Shown: positions 21,819 to 33,485, numbered from the stretch's first letter. The stretch is 64,000 nucleotides of DNA from Notospermus geniculatus (GCA_002633025.1 NMRB01000572.1:161755-225754), one strand, 5' to 3'. Notes: generated by a model not told the origin, from the letters alone. A program made the numbers and translations.

Positions 21819-23298
21819 ATTGTTTCGTGGGCTTCCCGAAAACTCACCAGAAATTTTACACAACGGAAATAGAAGATGGGGCGGGGGGGGGGTATTTCCT
21901 CGACTCAAAGCATGATCATACAGGCAACCATCTTCAGGCATGGCAGTGACAGTAAAGTGTTCTGCTCAAGACGCCCAACATTCCAAACCAACCTGATCAG
22001 AAACTCTTTTCTTTACCAAGAATATTCGTCTCGGTTTCCCAATTATTTTGTCCCAACAGGCAGCACAAATTAACAGTGTCGATTCATGAGAAATTGGCTT
22101 TTTACTTGCTTGTTAGTGGAGCCTAGTTGTCACCAGGGGTTAAAGAAAAACATACCGAGGATCAGGTTCCACTGGCAAATTGACGTGCGAAATTAGCGCC
22201 GCCCTAATTGGCTGTGGTTAGTATTACACGGCCGATAGGGGGCGAACGGTTTCCGGTGAAAGCAGCATGACTTGTGAAGATCCGAGAGCAACCTTGCGTT
22301 GCAAATTAAGGGACTAATTGACGGGATAGCAATGTGTATTAACCCGTTCACTGCCAAGGTATATTATGCCAAAATGGCGCAATGGGTACCAAAACTCGCT
22401 TCCTCAATAGGTGTCACTACTACATGTAGTTAAATCTATTGATATGAAACTGACATCTTGGTCCTAATCAATTTCCCACATAAAAAAGGCGTCCAGGATA
22501 GGACCTGGTTTCGGTGTGCTGCCCTCTATCAGAGCTTTAATCCTCACTGTACAATAGGACTGAAAATACCTAAACCCCATTAACTAGGTATTCATTGAAA
22601 ACGCTCTGCGAGAGCTTTCCAATGAGTATCTATGTGGCAGGTTGTTCGTGACGTTTCAGAATTTTTTAGGTTTTTGCTGAAATTGCCTTTGTGGAAGGGT
22701 TAAGGTGCTAATTGACAAGGTTTATGATTAGGCCAATAGGTGGCACCCCGTTTTCTCCTTTCTGCTGTCATTTCATTCAGAAAAGATCAGGAGAATTTAT
22801 ATCTTACAGCTTCCACGGTCTAACCCTTAGGATGTAAAATATTACTCTCACACGTACCTTTTCTCGGTCAATTAATGGCCAGTGTAGCCGGCGTCTGTGC
22901 TACTGGTGTCTTTCCGGCAAGCGTTCGTTAGTTTGTGGAGCTAATGAGACCCCGAGTGCGGTGCCCCAACCTTGTTACCACCGCAGCCATCAGATACAAT
23001 TATAGCCACGTAATTAGGCAGGCGATTTTTTTCATACTAGTTTAGTCTGTCGTAAGTGTGTGTACAGTTCGGTAGGTAAGTATACACGAGAAACGGCTAC
23101 AGAGGTGCTAATTTTACAGTTTTTCGAGATTCGCTGAGGCCCGGGGCGATCGCTAGTCGGGCCCATTCTCATACAGAGAGGGCCACTCTCTTTGACAGCC
23201 CAGGTTTTCTCCGGGACTCCGGTTTTCTCCTACTATGCATACATTGTACTTCACCCAATGCTGTCTCACTACAGAGCTCATAAAGACGTTCTGCTCCC

Positions 23299-23475
23299 GG
23301 TGTAACATCTGCCAGTGTTCCCCATCTGTGAGTGTTCCCCTCGTATTCTCTGACGGAATAAGCTGCGACTTGACAATAGGGGACACACAGAGAAACTTGT
23401 CGATCTGTCTGCCAGCGTTTCCCAAACAATATTGGGGACACACTGACTCACAGAAACATTGGCAGATATAACACC
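23299..23475. mobile_element. foldback element, family delta (D copy)
   Basis: Allelic to 17399-17575, with the same GGTGTAACATCTGCC and GGCAGATATAACACC ends. Next to a TACATGTACATATG microsatellite. Confidence 0.75.
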
Positions 23476-24702
23476 TGTTCTATATACATGTACATATGTA
23501 CATACATGTACTGTATCACAATACAATTCTTGTTACGGTGATGGCGAGGAAGAGTATAGTAGGCCAGACTCCATCCGACCAATTTATCATCTCAAACTTA
23601 TAATTGATGCAGTTCTTCAGAGTGTAATGTCAGAGGTAGGCTGTTCATGTTACACCAGTTGTTCACCTTTTTCAGCAACGAGATTAACTGCTTCCAGGTC
23701 GCGTGAACAGCATAGGCAATGAAAGATGCGGGCTCCCTACCTCTGAGACTTGTGCTGACGCTGATAAACCATCAATTCGCCAGCCAACATGTGCACACTC
23801 CTTCACCAGTTGCTTTAGTTAGATCACAAATATATTCACTTGCCAGTGTCCTCGATCCCTTTCTCAAAACCCATTTCATTTTGCCATGGTGTTCAGTGCA
23901 GTTTACACGTGCGCGATGCATTGCGTCATTTCAATATGGCCGCCATTTCGGCAGTGGACACGAACTGCAATTGCTGAAAGAACTTTTTTCTGTCACGTTT
24001 ATAGGGAAAATGACAGTGATGATGGCTGTAGCGGCAAAAAAGACAAATCGATTGATGTATGGTATGTCAAATTTGACCCAGCCGTTGCGGAGATATCGTT
24101 CATAAACTTCGCGCCAATTGGATGAGGAATGAAGAGTAGTCACCAGCCAGTGTGCTCGAACGCACTCCCCATCACGACAGCTCATTCTGAATGCACCGTA
24201 AGTGAGCTCGTCAGACGAGTTTAGTCATTACCAGGGCACATCTGAGACCTCGTAATAGGCGCTAGTTAGCTCGGCTTTGTCTTGGTGATAATTAGACTAG
24301 ATCTAAAGGAATGAACTGTACATTCACTAATGAGAAAGGTGAGAGAAAACCTGGCTCACTACGTATCTCTTGTCTTTCTATTTAGCAGCACGTTTAAAAG
24401 TCTTCAAATTATCTCTAAGGCAGAGTTTCATAACTCCGAGCGCAGCGGACAGCCCATTAGTGAAGACGGAAGTTGTTAGCGTGTGGGAGCATGCGCAGTA
24501 GTGTGCGAGGCTCTTCCGAACGAACAGGCGTTCGTTATTTACGTCGTTATTGAACACTAATTATACCCGTTACTAATAAGATCCTGAGATTTCTGCTACA
24601 AAGAAATTTCTCTAATTATTTCTCTCTAATAAGCTCTAGGATGCCTTATCACCCGTCCACCCGTCTCCATCCGCGCTGATAATGAGTTCCTGTTTTATAA
24701 TG

Positions 24703-24954
24703 AGCCATTTACGAACGCAGACGACACTGCAATAACGTGCTCATCATGTAATTGGTTTCAGTTATTTTATGATCCGACTTTCTGATTAGTGTGATGAAAT
24801 TAATGATTATTTTTAAATTTCAAATTGGGGATTAATTGAATCGCTTCAATTTCAACAGAACAGAGCGTCTCGTGTAGTGCCTTTTAAGGCGCTCATTAGA
24901 ACAAGTTGATTACACACTGATGGACCAGTGGACCATTTCTCCCCATGTTTAGCA
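24703..24954. other. single-copy DNA after block D, TAAT-rich
   Basis: Has GATGAAATTAATGATTATTT and GGGGATTAATTGAATCG words. No frame of interest. Confidence 0.4.
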
Positions 24955-25300
24955 ATTTGATGGAGGCAATTTGGACGCGTTCTTGCCACGGCCAGTACGT
25001 AAATCATCACCCCTTTCTAAGTTATGGCGACGACAACAACTATCTTGAAGTGATCCAAAATGGCGACACTGGGACACTTTGGAGACGACTTGGACGCATT
25101 CATGCCACGGCCAGCGCGTAAATAATCACCCCTTTCTAAATAACGACGACAACAACGACTATATGAACGTATCCAAAATGGCGGCAACTGGGGACACTTT
25201 GGAGGCGTTCATGCCACGGCCAGTACGTAAATAATCCCCCTTTTCTAAGTCATGACGACGACAACAACGGCAATCTCGAAGGGATCTAAAATGGCGACGA
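24955..25300. repeat. three-unit tandem repeat, about 115 bp
   Basis: Each unit: GGACGCRTTC.TGCCACGGCCAG, GTAAATMATCMCCCYTTTCTAA, CGACGACAACAAC, then AAAATGGCGRC. The third unit is shortened at its start. Confidence 0.8.
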
Positions 25301-26038
25301 CGAGGGAAACTTTGCTAAGAAACGAACAGAACGCAACATTTCGTGTGGGCTTTTGAGTGGGCCTTATCAAAGAACACTCACTTCCGTTCCTGTTGCAAAT
25401 TCAACTCGACTCAAAGCTTCATCAATGTTTTCTATGGGCTATTGAAGCCAAGAAAGATTGCATAATGGACTTTTTACCACAGCTGATTAAACTCTTATAA
25501 CAAAGGCTCCAACCGTTCTAGTTTGGAAGTCAACACGGCCTTTAATCTTGTCACTTTAAACTCAATGCTCATTACTCTTTAGAACTTAAGCTTTAAACTA
25601 TAAGACAAAGGGGGAAGACGATATGGGGGCACAAAGCTACCAAACCGAGTCCTCAGTTGGCAAAGAAGCATCGCTCTCATTCACCAAGTGAAACCAAACA
25701 GGAGGCCGCATTTAGACTTTATTCAGCGGATCCTAAATTTATACGCAGGTGGAACGGTAAACAAATGAAATTTGCTTGTTAGAGCTCGGAGATAATTGGC
25801 CAAGTTTCAAAGCTTTGTTTCTAGATATCTCTTCTTGTTTTAGTCCATTAATTAATACTGGGCGGCGCATGTCCTGTACTCTTATCAAAGGGGGTTGTAG
25901 TTGCGAAGCGTATGCGAAAAGGAAACTGCTAAATTGGAAGAAAAGGGAGAGACGTGGGATAGATAAGTTTGAATTTAGATTCAGTTATCTTCAGGTGTCA
26001 TTGTAAGTTCTTCAACACAGCGGGCATGAATGGAGTCC
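25301..26038. other. non-coding, nothing recognised
   Basis: One 76-residue plus-strand frame at 25776-26006 without recognised motif. No repeat partner in the window. Confidence 0.4.
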
Positions 26039-26045
26039 CATTAGA

Positions 26046-26266
26046 CAGGCGCGGATACGGGGGGTCGTGACCCCCCCCCCCCCCCCACTGCTCGCCACCA
26101 CCAATTGTTTTTTTTTTCAATAATTTGCGACAATAGGCAAAAACTGCAAGAATAAAGCTTCTGTTTTGATACTGAGATGCCGCGGGAATCTTCGTCGGCG
26201 CCCGCCCGCAACGACCGCCCTCGGCAGCCCTGACCCCCTCTGTCAAAAATCCTGGATCCGCGCCTG
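26046..26266. mobile_element. 221-bp hAT-like MITE
   Basis: Inverted termini CAGGCGCGGAT and ATCCGCGCCTG. CATTAGA flanks both sides (26039-26045 and 26267-26273), a 7-8 bp duplication. It carries long C and T runs. Termini resemble the smaller elements at 28346 and 44634. Confidence 0.8.
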
Positions 26267-26316
26267 CATTAGACCCTTGCTGCTGTTAAATAGAGAACCA
26301 GTTGTTACAGCTGAGA

Positions 26317-26477
26317 GTGTAACATCTGCCAGTGTTTCGGTTTGTCATCGTTTCCCTTGTTCTTTGGGAAGCGATGGCAGATAGATTGACACGTTTCTCT
26401 GTGTGTCCCCGGTTGTCATGTAGCAGGGTATTCCGTCCGACAACAGTAGAGGAACAAACACAGATGGGAAACAGTCA
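26317..26477. mobile_element. partial, rearranged delta-family element
   Basis: Starts GTGTAACATCTGCCAGTG as family delta, but the inner part (GGCAGATAG...CACAGATGGG) is the reverse complement of the C/D copies. The distal terminus is missing. Confidence 0.6.
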
Positions 26478-26588
26478 AAATTGCAATTGCCCCAAACTGC
26501 GTCCCGAATTTCACAAAAAGCACAAAACTGACGTGAAAAACATCTTTGGGCAAATTCGGCCACACAATTCAACACCAATCAGGGGTAC

Positions 26589-27089
26589 ATGCTTCTATGG
26601 AACATCCGGTTTTACTATATCAAATGTCGAGCAGCGAACATGCTCATTACGACTGCCCGGCGCTGCCAGTTTTTCTCACAGCACTTCCAATACGTCAGCA
26701 AAAAAATTACCATAAGAAGATATACACTAATTAGGCCATTAGTGGCTTGGACAAACAAAGTCCAACTTGCTAGAATGGCGAGTTGGGCTGCATCAAAGCC
26801 CTCTAATGAATGGTCACTGGTCTGCGGTGTCCCTGTATGGATTACACCTAATTATCCCGAATTCAGAGATGCAGTTATTCGGTATGTTTGGGATGCTGTT
26901 CTTCGATACATTGTAACTAATGACCAGCGCCCCTGCCTGGGGAGGGCTGCTAATTGCCCGACTATAATAGGGCCGATTGAGATGCAAGGTGCACGCGGTA
27001 TGTGGACCCTTAATGATGTTTGTGCTACAGCTAATGATGCATTTTCCTTAAGTTTACGGAATTTCGAGGCTGCTGAAACTAACAATTAG
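26589..27089 (+). other. 166-codon open frame overlapping a TAAT-rich tract; coding status doubtful
   Basis: The frame is longer than others nearby but shows no domain I know, and no splice or start context stands out. The tract 26735-27090 has about ten TAAT/ATTA cores (for example CCTAATTATCC, GCTAATTGCC, CTTAATGATG). It lies about 350 bases beyond the LMO4 exon, inside its downstream intron. I favour a regulatory stretch over a gene, but the evidence is thin. Confidence 0.25.
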
Positions 27090-27093
27090 GTAT

Positions 27094-27291
27094 CACGTGC
27101 TTCGAGCATGCAATATACGCGGCGACATCCCCATCCAATCAGATTATTGCCACAGCAAGAACAGTAATCACGTGACCGTCCAAAAATCAGCTGATTGGTC
27201 GACTTTACGTCCTCTCATTTGACAAAAGAGCAATCAGTGGTTTTTCAACCAATCAACGCATTTTTCATCAGCTGCTAAGGACGATCACGTG
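27094..27291. promoter_or_regulatory. E-box and CCAAT cluster
   Basis: Three perfect CACGTG boxes (27094, 27169, 27286), three CCAAT/ATTGG boxes (27135, 27194, 27249) and two CAGCTG boxes within 200 bases. bHLH factors bind CACGTG and NF-Y binds CCAAT. It lies in the intron downstream of the LMO4 exon. Promoter or enhancer role is inferred. Confidence 0.45.
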
Positions 27292-27438
27292 ATCATCAGG
27301 TGCTACCAACTTCGATATTTTAAACATATCGGGAAGTACCTACAAGAACAGAAATAGGCCCAGTATACCGAGAACTACTTTTCTAGATGGCGGACGTACA
27401 CTTGAAATCGTAGTGGTTATTTGAAAAGTAGTACTTAC

Positions 27439-27715
27439 CGTATGTAATCGTTTTTACAGAGTATCATTCCACCTTTAGCAAAACACGACGTTCCTATTTC
27501 CCCCAGATGTGCCTGACAACATGAACATTTCAAACATCCCGTATGCCAGTACCTATCCATAGCGTGTAAAAGAAAACGGTCGCATATCCTTGCGCCGCAT
27601 CCTGCACAACTGCGCATGCTCGCTTCACGATTGTTAGTATTGTTGTTATTGTTATTGTTGTTCGTGGCGTTTGTTGTCATTGTGTTGGCGGTTGATGTGT
27701 TCAGGGCCGGATTGC
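27439..27715 (-). CDS. Lmo4: LIM-domain-only protein, LMO4 type: exon with first LIM domain
   Basis: LMO4 proteins are two-LIM nuclear adaptors that bridge LDB1/CLIM and transcription factors. This 277-bp exon is flanked by a clear acceptor (TTTCTCTTTGCAG, upper limit 27715) and donor (GTAAGT, complement of 27433-27438). It codes for a linker with a run of Asn and then LIM1: CAGCGARICDRFLLHAMD, the WH..C zinc ligands, SCCQAHLGEIGTSC, and a final KNDYIR. The CSCCQ and GMILC patches separate LMO4 from LMO1-3. The exon starts in phase 1 and ends inside the last Arg codon. The second LIM domain should lie at lower coordinates, but I could not find it; upstream exons should lie higher. Block B has a truncated second copy. 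Confidence 0.93.
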
Positions 27716-28345
27716 CTGCAAAGAGAAACAACAAAATCGTCATGATTTTGAGACAAACGATGCAATGGCATGTGTGACGTCATACAGAAATGACGTCATC
27801 AGATTTGCACACTACATTCAACCAATAAGAAAAATCTACAATTAATAGTAGACGCCTCCTGTGACGTCTATACGCGAATATGCGGTCTGTCGTAGTGAAA
27901 ATCAAGATCAAGATCATTCAAGATGCTGCAGTGATGAAAGGTTATTAAAAATCTAAGAAGTAAAACACACAAATCACAAAACCAAGTTTTCATGAGGGCA
28001 ATGTCATGCAACCAGAACTTGAGTCACCTAAATACTCCTTGGACATACTTTTCTGAAAAAGCAAAAATGAGACGGACATTGTTGACCTTCATTACTGTTA
28101 TATTCGTCGGTGTGCAGATTATAGCAATGGCAACTGAAGAGATACTCCATTCTGATATTCGACTCAGTAGAAATATGACCTGGCGATATCTTACGTCACG
28201 TTCGATTCCGTGGCGTGGGTGGGTCAGGTGTGGGTGTGAGTTTAAGGCCGGAGTGTCAGGTGAAACTGTAAATTGTAGTTAGGTAATGAAATCTTGCGTC
28301 AGACTGTTAAAATTAAGTGCGAAAAAGGCGGAATTCATTCGCATA

Positions 28346-28500
28346 CAAGCGCGAATCCAGAGGGGGCACGCTGGGCGCACGCCTCCACTTTAGCCAACAA
28401 ATCTGTAAAACCGACCGTGAAATTCTGGAATTTGGCGAAAATTTCAATTTTCCTCGCACAGTGCGCCCCTTCTTAGTCCCAAATCCTGGATCCGCCCCTG
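28346..28500. mobile_element. hAT-like MITE (A copy), 155 bp
   Basis: Ends CAAGCGCGAATCC and GGATCCGCCCCTG, a diverged inverted repeat; GCATA on both sides. Allelic copy at 44634-44779 starts CAGGCGCGAATCC. Confidence 0.7.
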
Positions 28501-29285
28501 GCATATGCTCAAAGATAGGTAGCCTGCAGACCTAAAATGACGTGAGGTCACTGTAGAACGTTGATCCACAACATCAAGGCGCAGCAATGCAAGGAAAAGG
28601 GAGCAACGAAAATATTGCCGTAGATTCTGAGAATCGGCGTAGATACATGTATGTATATACATGTACATGTACATGTAAATCAATGGTGCATGGCATTCGA
28701 ATACAATTTACGATGCAAGCGGTGTAACTTGTATTTACCAAACATGAGATGATATTGCAGGTCTGACATCCTCGAGTCGGACGGGGAGACCGTGTTCCTG
28801 TGAGATGTTGACAAGTCCATGGCGTCCATGGTGGTGTTTCGTGTAGCGTCCACTGGCCAAAGACACTGCCTATCGCACAGAATACGTAGCCCGTACTGAG
28901 CCGAGCAAGGCCGACGCTGATTACGAAACATCAGTCCCAACCCTTAAACAAGTGGTAGCCAATATTTCATATGAGTTAGGTCATCAAACCACAAGGTGGA
29001 CAATAACTCTTGGATAGGCCTATATGTCGGTTCATAGACTACGGCCTATGGACTACTCCAATCTTCTGACGGTCGCTAATAGACAGGTTGCGATCCAAAA
29101 TATGTACGGATACGTTTGCGTATCGTTTTCCGGTTCAGAATGCAGCAGGGCGTTTCTAAACAGTGGGGTATATCCACCGCTCACAACAGCGGGGAAGTCT
29201 TGTTATCAGAGGGGGACGCGCAATAGCTGTAACAGCATTGATTCGGTATTGTTATCAGCGGTCATTCCTGCCTCCTGTATGGTCG
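28501..29285. other. non-coding; microsatellite and partly conserved DNA
   Basis: A TACATG repeat at about 28645-28677 is long here and nearly absent in B. 28690-28990 is well matched in B. No gene recognised. Confidence 0.45.
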
Positions 29286-29575
29286 AATTACACTGAAATA
29301 TTGATAACTGCATCTTATATTAAGCCTCCCCGAACATGAGCATGACAAGCCCCCGGTCTGGCATTAAAACGAGCAGTTTGTCATGTCCCCTGATAATCCA
29401 CTCATCCGTAATCAAACAGTTGATTCCAAGATTCACGAATTCAAAAATCAATTTACCATTCGGCTGACAAACCGCGAAATGGGATATGTTTAAGATCTAC
29501 CTCGGCCGAGTCGGGTTACGACGTCGGGGCGACTCGGGCTCGGGTCCGATGACTCAGGCCATGCATTATAAAGGA
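29286..29575. promoter_or_regulatory. non-coding block identical between A and B
   Basis: 290 bases identical to 45514-45803. Repeated CGACTCGG/CCGAGTCG words and a TATAAAGG at 29567 at its right edge. Constraint or very recent common origin of the two alleles would both explain it. Confidence 0.45.
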
Positions 29576-30222
29576 ACCCCGACGAACGGTAATCTGATTT
29601 GGTGATGTTACAAAGGGTAAACAGACTAATATGTATATACTTTGTCTACTCTTTTGTTACATCCGCATCTTTTATTCATATTTGGACCCCTGAGGGACCG
29701 AGATGGATGTAAAACCGACGAGTTGACCACAGGAGGATAGGTGTCCCTTCCATTTTCGCTCAAACAGAATTCTTTCGATTGGTGAGTTTGTTGGGGAAGC
29801 TGTGTAATTGTATCCCCGTTTGGGAAGATACGTCAAGCTCTTTATCAAATTCATACGATATGATCTGTTAGAAGATATATTAGACGCTAAATCAAACGTG
29901 AAAAGTGTCTATGAAAAGTTGTTACATGTATACCATTGGTGATTTTTATTTGATTTGAGGAAGAATTTAGTTCATTGAGTTGGCAGCGGAGCTGTCGTGG
30001 CTGTAGCGGTGGTGTCACGTTAGGCCATCACTCGGCAACCGAATCTTTGGAAGAAATTATCGCCGAAAACCCTTGGGCATCGAATTGTCATGGCACCGAG
30101 AAGAGCAAACATCCTTTTCGACAATTTTCTAACTCCTGTTTAAGATTTGATAACAAGGGGATTTCTGTGGTCACGAAAGGACAGGGACAAATTCTTCCCA
30201 CAGATCTTGCAGTCAGAAAGGG
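29576..30222. other. non-coding, nothing recognised
   Basis: Co-linear with B with few changes. Short frames on both strands (60 residues at 29672-29854, minus, also kept in B) show no motif. Confidence 0.4.
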
Positions 30223-30472
30223 AGTAAGAAATAAAAGTGGAAAATAAGAAGTGGGAAATTTTGAAATTTTGCACGTCGAATTTTTCAATTTCTCAAATTG
30301 GGAGAGTAATTTTTTCCCATTTTGAGAAATATCGCCCGACAAATCAGACAAAATGCCATTTTAAGAAAATTTCTCAAATGGGAAAAAATTTCTCCCAATT
30401 TGAGAAATTGAAAAATTCGCGCAAAATTCCAAAATTTCCCACTTCTTATTTATTCCACTTTTATTTCTTACT
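30223..30472. mobile_element. AT-rich foldback element (A copy), 250 bp
   Basis: AGTAAGAAATAAAAGTGG and AAGAAGTGGGAAATTTTG on the left are answered at the right. The interior also has TTTCTCAAATTGGGA-type inverted pairs, so the whole piece folds on itself. Present in both copies (46458-46712). Confidence 0.8.
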
Positions 30473-31691
30473 CGAGTATTTACTCGGAACTAGAAGTTCC
30501 GTCACCTGCTCATTTACTGAAAAATTCCACAGGTGTATGTGTAAAATTCAGTCATGCAGTCACTTCAGGAATTGCTGAACAGTTACTTGTTGGTCATCAG
30601 CAACTTGGCATCAATGGATCAGATACCGACAGAAGCCGGCCAACCACCACAGTTTTTGTTTTTGGGTTGGGACTTCCTCAACGTTGTTTGGGAATGTCGA
30701 AACCTACCTTGGCCCTCAACCTTCCTTGAATCCTCACTGTCCATTCTATCAACCATATGTCCCAGCGAAAACACAATTTTAATGTTTCCCAACAGCATGT
30801 AATATACCAGAAGCTTATATAATGATGTCACATCCAAATTCTTTTGGTTGAGCCTCGGACAGTCTGGCGCAAGTTCTTCTGCCACCTTGAGGACTTTTGG
30901 ACTAATTGGGCCCTTAAATTCCTGGGGGGTTTGTAGTCCTTTAAAGGCTCATTACCCCCCAGTAGAGGACCATAAGACATTCTAAATACAACAGTAGATG
31001 GTTTGGTAAGGGTTTATAAGGGACCAATTAAGGGGCATTATGTGGAGACTTGGACTTACATCTTGTGGGATCAGTCCACTGCATCGACCATGTGGTTGTA
31101 AGCTAGCGCAATGACTTCCATGAAAGTCCCGTCGGAAAATATTATATTTTTCTACGAAGTAAATCCTGACATTAGGGATTGAGAGCACGAGTTCATTGAC
31201 TTTTCACAGATAAAGAATGTTTTAGTGTCAGAACTCGAAATCATACTTCTGGAAGAAAAGTCAACTGCCCCAATCTGAGATGGCCAACCATCCTTCCCAA
31301 ATGAAACGACCACCGTGCTTTTATCACTGAAATGGTCTAAAAGATGGGCTCGAACCAAGTCCAACGNTTACTGCTCGCGCGTGAAAGCTGGTAAAAATAG
31401 GTCAAGTTGACCTAATTTGACCCAAGTGACCACTCCATCCTTCGCGGAACAACCGAAAACTGGCACCATTGGCACTTTGCTTCTATTATCACTGAAAGTG
31501 AAATGGTCTCGAACGATGGGCTCGAACGTAGCCTAGCGTTTGCCTTGTCTGTAGGCCTTCCACAAACGATGCTTACTGGACCTGAACGCTGTACGCTGCA
31601 TCGTCAAATATCTATCACATCAATATGGCGTATTGTAGAAGACTTGGATCAGACATGACTACCATGGTGCCTTTTGAAAATATTTGTTAAA
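30473..31691. other. non-coding; contains a single-N gap
   Basis: Co-linear with B. The N at 31367 stands for the 40 bases seen in B at 47591-47630. No gene recognised. Confidence 0.5.
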
Positions 31692-31975
31692 CTAGCAACT
31701 ACCCGTGGCGACCGGCGATTGTGATTCAACCGAGGATGGAATGCCCGGTCCTGGTGGAATAGGTGCACCCAACGTGGTGCAGTAGGGAGAATTTAGAAAG
31801 CAATCGAACAACACTGCTAAAAAAGTAAAATTGCGACCACAACAAAGTTCTCTTCGCAAAATCAACCACCCGTTGCATCAGGATATGGTATCCTCTATCA
31901 TCATGCCGAATTTCCAGACAAAACAAAGCTTCCAAGTGTGACTTTACTGAGCCGACTTCCAGCATTATTATATAG
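31692..31975. other. 284-bp segment present in A only
   Basis: Starts CTAGCAACTACCC and ends TATTATATAG. B reads directly TTTGTTAAATGACG. Only CTA/TAG match as inverted ends and no target duplication is clear. Insertion or deletion not decided. Confidence 0.65.
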
Positions 31976-32396
31976 ATGACGTATCTAGCCCAGGGTGGGT
32001 TAATCCCAAGTTTGTACACGATTCTCGCGGGAATGCACTGCCAGTATTTTCACATGCTCTCCATCAGCAATATCATTAGTAGATAAGACCATTGCGACAC
32101 TTGGCGCAATGGATCGCACTAATTGGTTTCGTTATTGCCAGGTCGGTGCTATGTAACATACACCAGGCTAACATAGCGATCATATGACCGTGTCGGGGCT
32201 ATTTCCTATACACTGAAGGTAGATGGTGATCATGTGATTATACGGGACCGATCAGACGATGAGACGGCTAATGAAACTGAGATGAACAAGAGAAAGAAGA
32301 TACAGTGAGACAGAATGCGACGGTATGAGAACTTAACGAGAGTGTGGCAGTCATTAGCTTGTATTTAGACGATAGGTGGCGTTATGAGAGTCTTAC
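31976..32396. other. well-conserved non-coding stretch
   Basis: About two to three changes against B (47943-48361) over some 370 bases. Has CATTAGTAG, GGCTAATGA and GTCATTAGC words. Confidence 0.4.
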
Positions 32397-32643
32397 GACA
32401 ACAACAACGAAATGGAGGCCAAGTTCCGCATTACTTCCGGCGCCACCAGTGAGGGCCGCGACGGGATTCTTGGGAACAACAACAGCAAAATCACGGGCTC
32501 AAATGCCACCAGTGAGGGCTGCGATGGGGGCCCCTTTACCTCGAACAGGCTAAAACAACAACAACAAAATGGCGAGGTCAAGTTGCCGATCCACTTCCGG
32601 TGCTACCAGGGAGGGCCGCGATGTGAACCTTTTGACCTCGACT
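32397..32643. repeat. three-unit tandem repeat, about 80-90 bp (A copy)
   Basis: Each unit starts with an ACAACAACA run and AAATGG or AAATC, then a CAAGTT.CG piece, CTTCCGGYGC in units one and three, and ACCAG.GAGGGCYGCGA. B counterpart at 48362-48600. Confidence 0.75.
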
Positions 32644-33103
32644 CGGTCACATCTGATCGCAGGGTTGGCTACTCCTTCCAGTAGGCCATGGTGCAGTCAT
32701 CTAAAAGGAAGTCCAGACGGCATTGAGCCATGCAGGCAGAAGAAAAGAAGTGGCAGCGTAAGCAATGATTGAGAGGGATATCTGACTGACGTTTGAGGGA
32801 CAGGTGACCATTGCCAAAACTTGACCAAATTGGGACGGTGACGGGGTGTGCCAACAAGGACGAGAGATTTAGGCAAAGAAGAACACAAGGGGATTGGTAT
32901 GGGACCACAGGTATAGTGTGTCTTGGGTCTTTTTCGGGTATTTAAGCCACACGCACAGCAAGCTGACTGACAGCACTGGATGAAGTAGGACATCTTTACT
33001 GTGTGTTTAATATAAAATCCATTTTTATCAGAAATCCCATGCTGAATTTACAACAGCAATTTTGACGTTATGAAGTGACTCAGGATGAGGTCATGGTTTC
33101 ATA
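32644..33103. other. non-coding, nothing recognised
   Basis: Co-linear with B at 48601-49053 with several indels. Frames here are not preserved between copies. Confidence 0.4.
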
Positions 33104-33485
33104 TGCATGTATTTCGGTTAGCAGACGAGTTCGTGATATCAAATGCTATCAAATTAATTGGAGTTTAATTAGTCTGAACTCAGTCATTAACATATTCCTA
33201 ATCCTTACTCTTCAAATGGTTCAATTACGTGTACATTCCATGAAATAGGAAAGAACAGTGTTATTTTTGAGACTACGCCATGCAAATGGTGTCAGCGGTG
33301 TTAGTGGCGTCAGCCCTTTTTCTTCTAGTTCTATGTTTCTTTAATGTATCAAATAAATTCCTTATTACTCGCTCTCGCTCTTCTGGTGTCAGTTTTGCAT
33401 CGTCCAGATGGCATGGAGGCTAATAGTGAGGTTTAGACCGCCAGTCATCAACGCTAACCCTAACTCAATCGACGTCACGTATGTT
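33104..33485. promoter_or_regulatory. near-identical non-coding block with POU octamer
   Basis: Two differences in 382 bases against B. Contains a perfect ATGCAAAT octamer at 33280-33287, AAATTAATTGG and TTTAATTAG. POU and homeodomain factors bind such sites. Confidence 0.45.

Larger units (their letters stand above)
18801..24702. repeat. duplicated block D (second haplotype copy)
   Basis: Partner of 12937-18799; it runs into single-copy DNA at 24703. It lacks the 523-bp transposon and has an extra 545 bp at 19630-20174. Probably the alternative haplotype. Confidence 0.95.

Noticed and set aside
23719-24105. 128-codon plus-strand frame in D
   Set aside because: In C the same stretch is split between two frames (17803-18069 and 17889-18197). 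No known motif.
12937-24702. True recent tandem duplication of C/D (and A/B)
   Set aside because: Junctions coincide with single Ns and one lies mid-exon. Scattered differences and TE polymorphisms fit alleles better. Not excluded without read depth.
1-27438. Further LMO4 exons (second LIM domain) downstream on the minus strand
   Set aside because: I looked for the Cys/His pattern and FCEHDRP-like end and could not find them. They may lie outside the window or be too short to see by eye.
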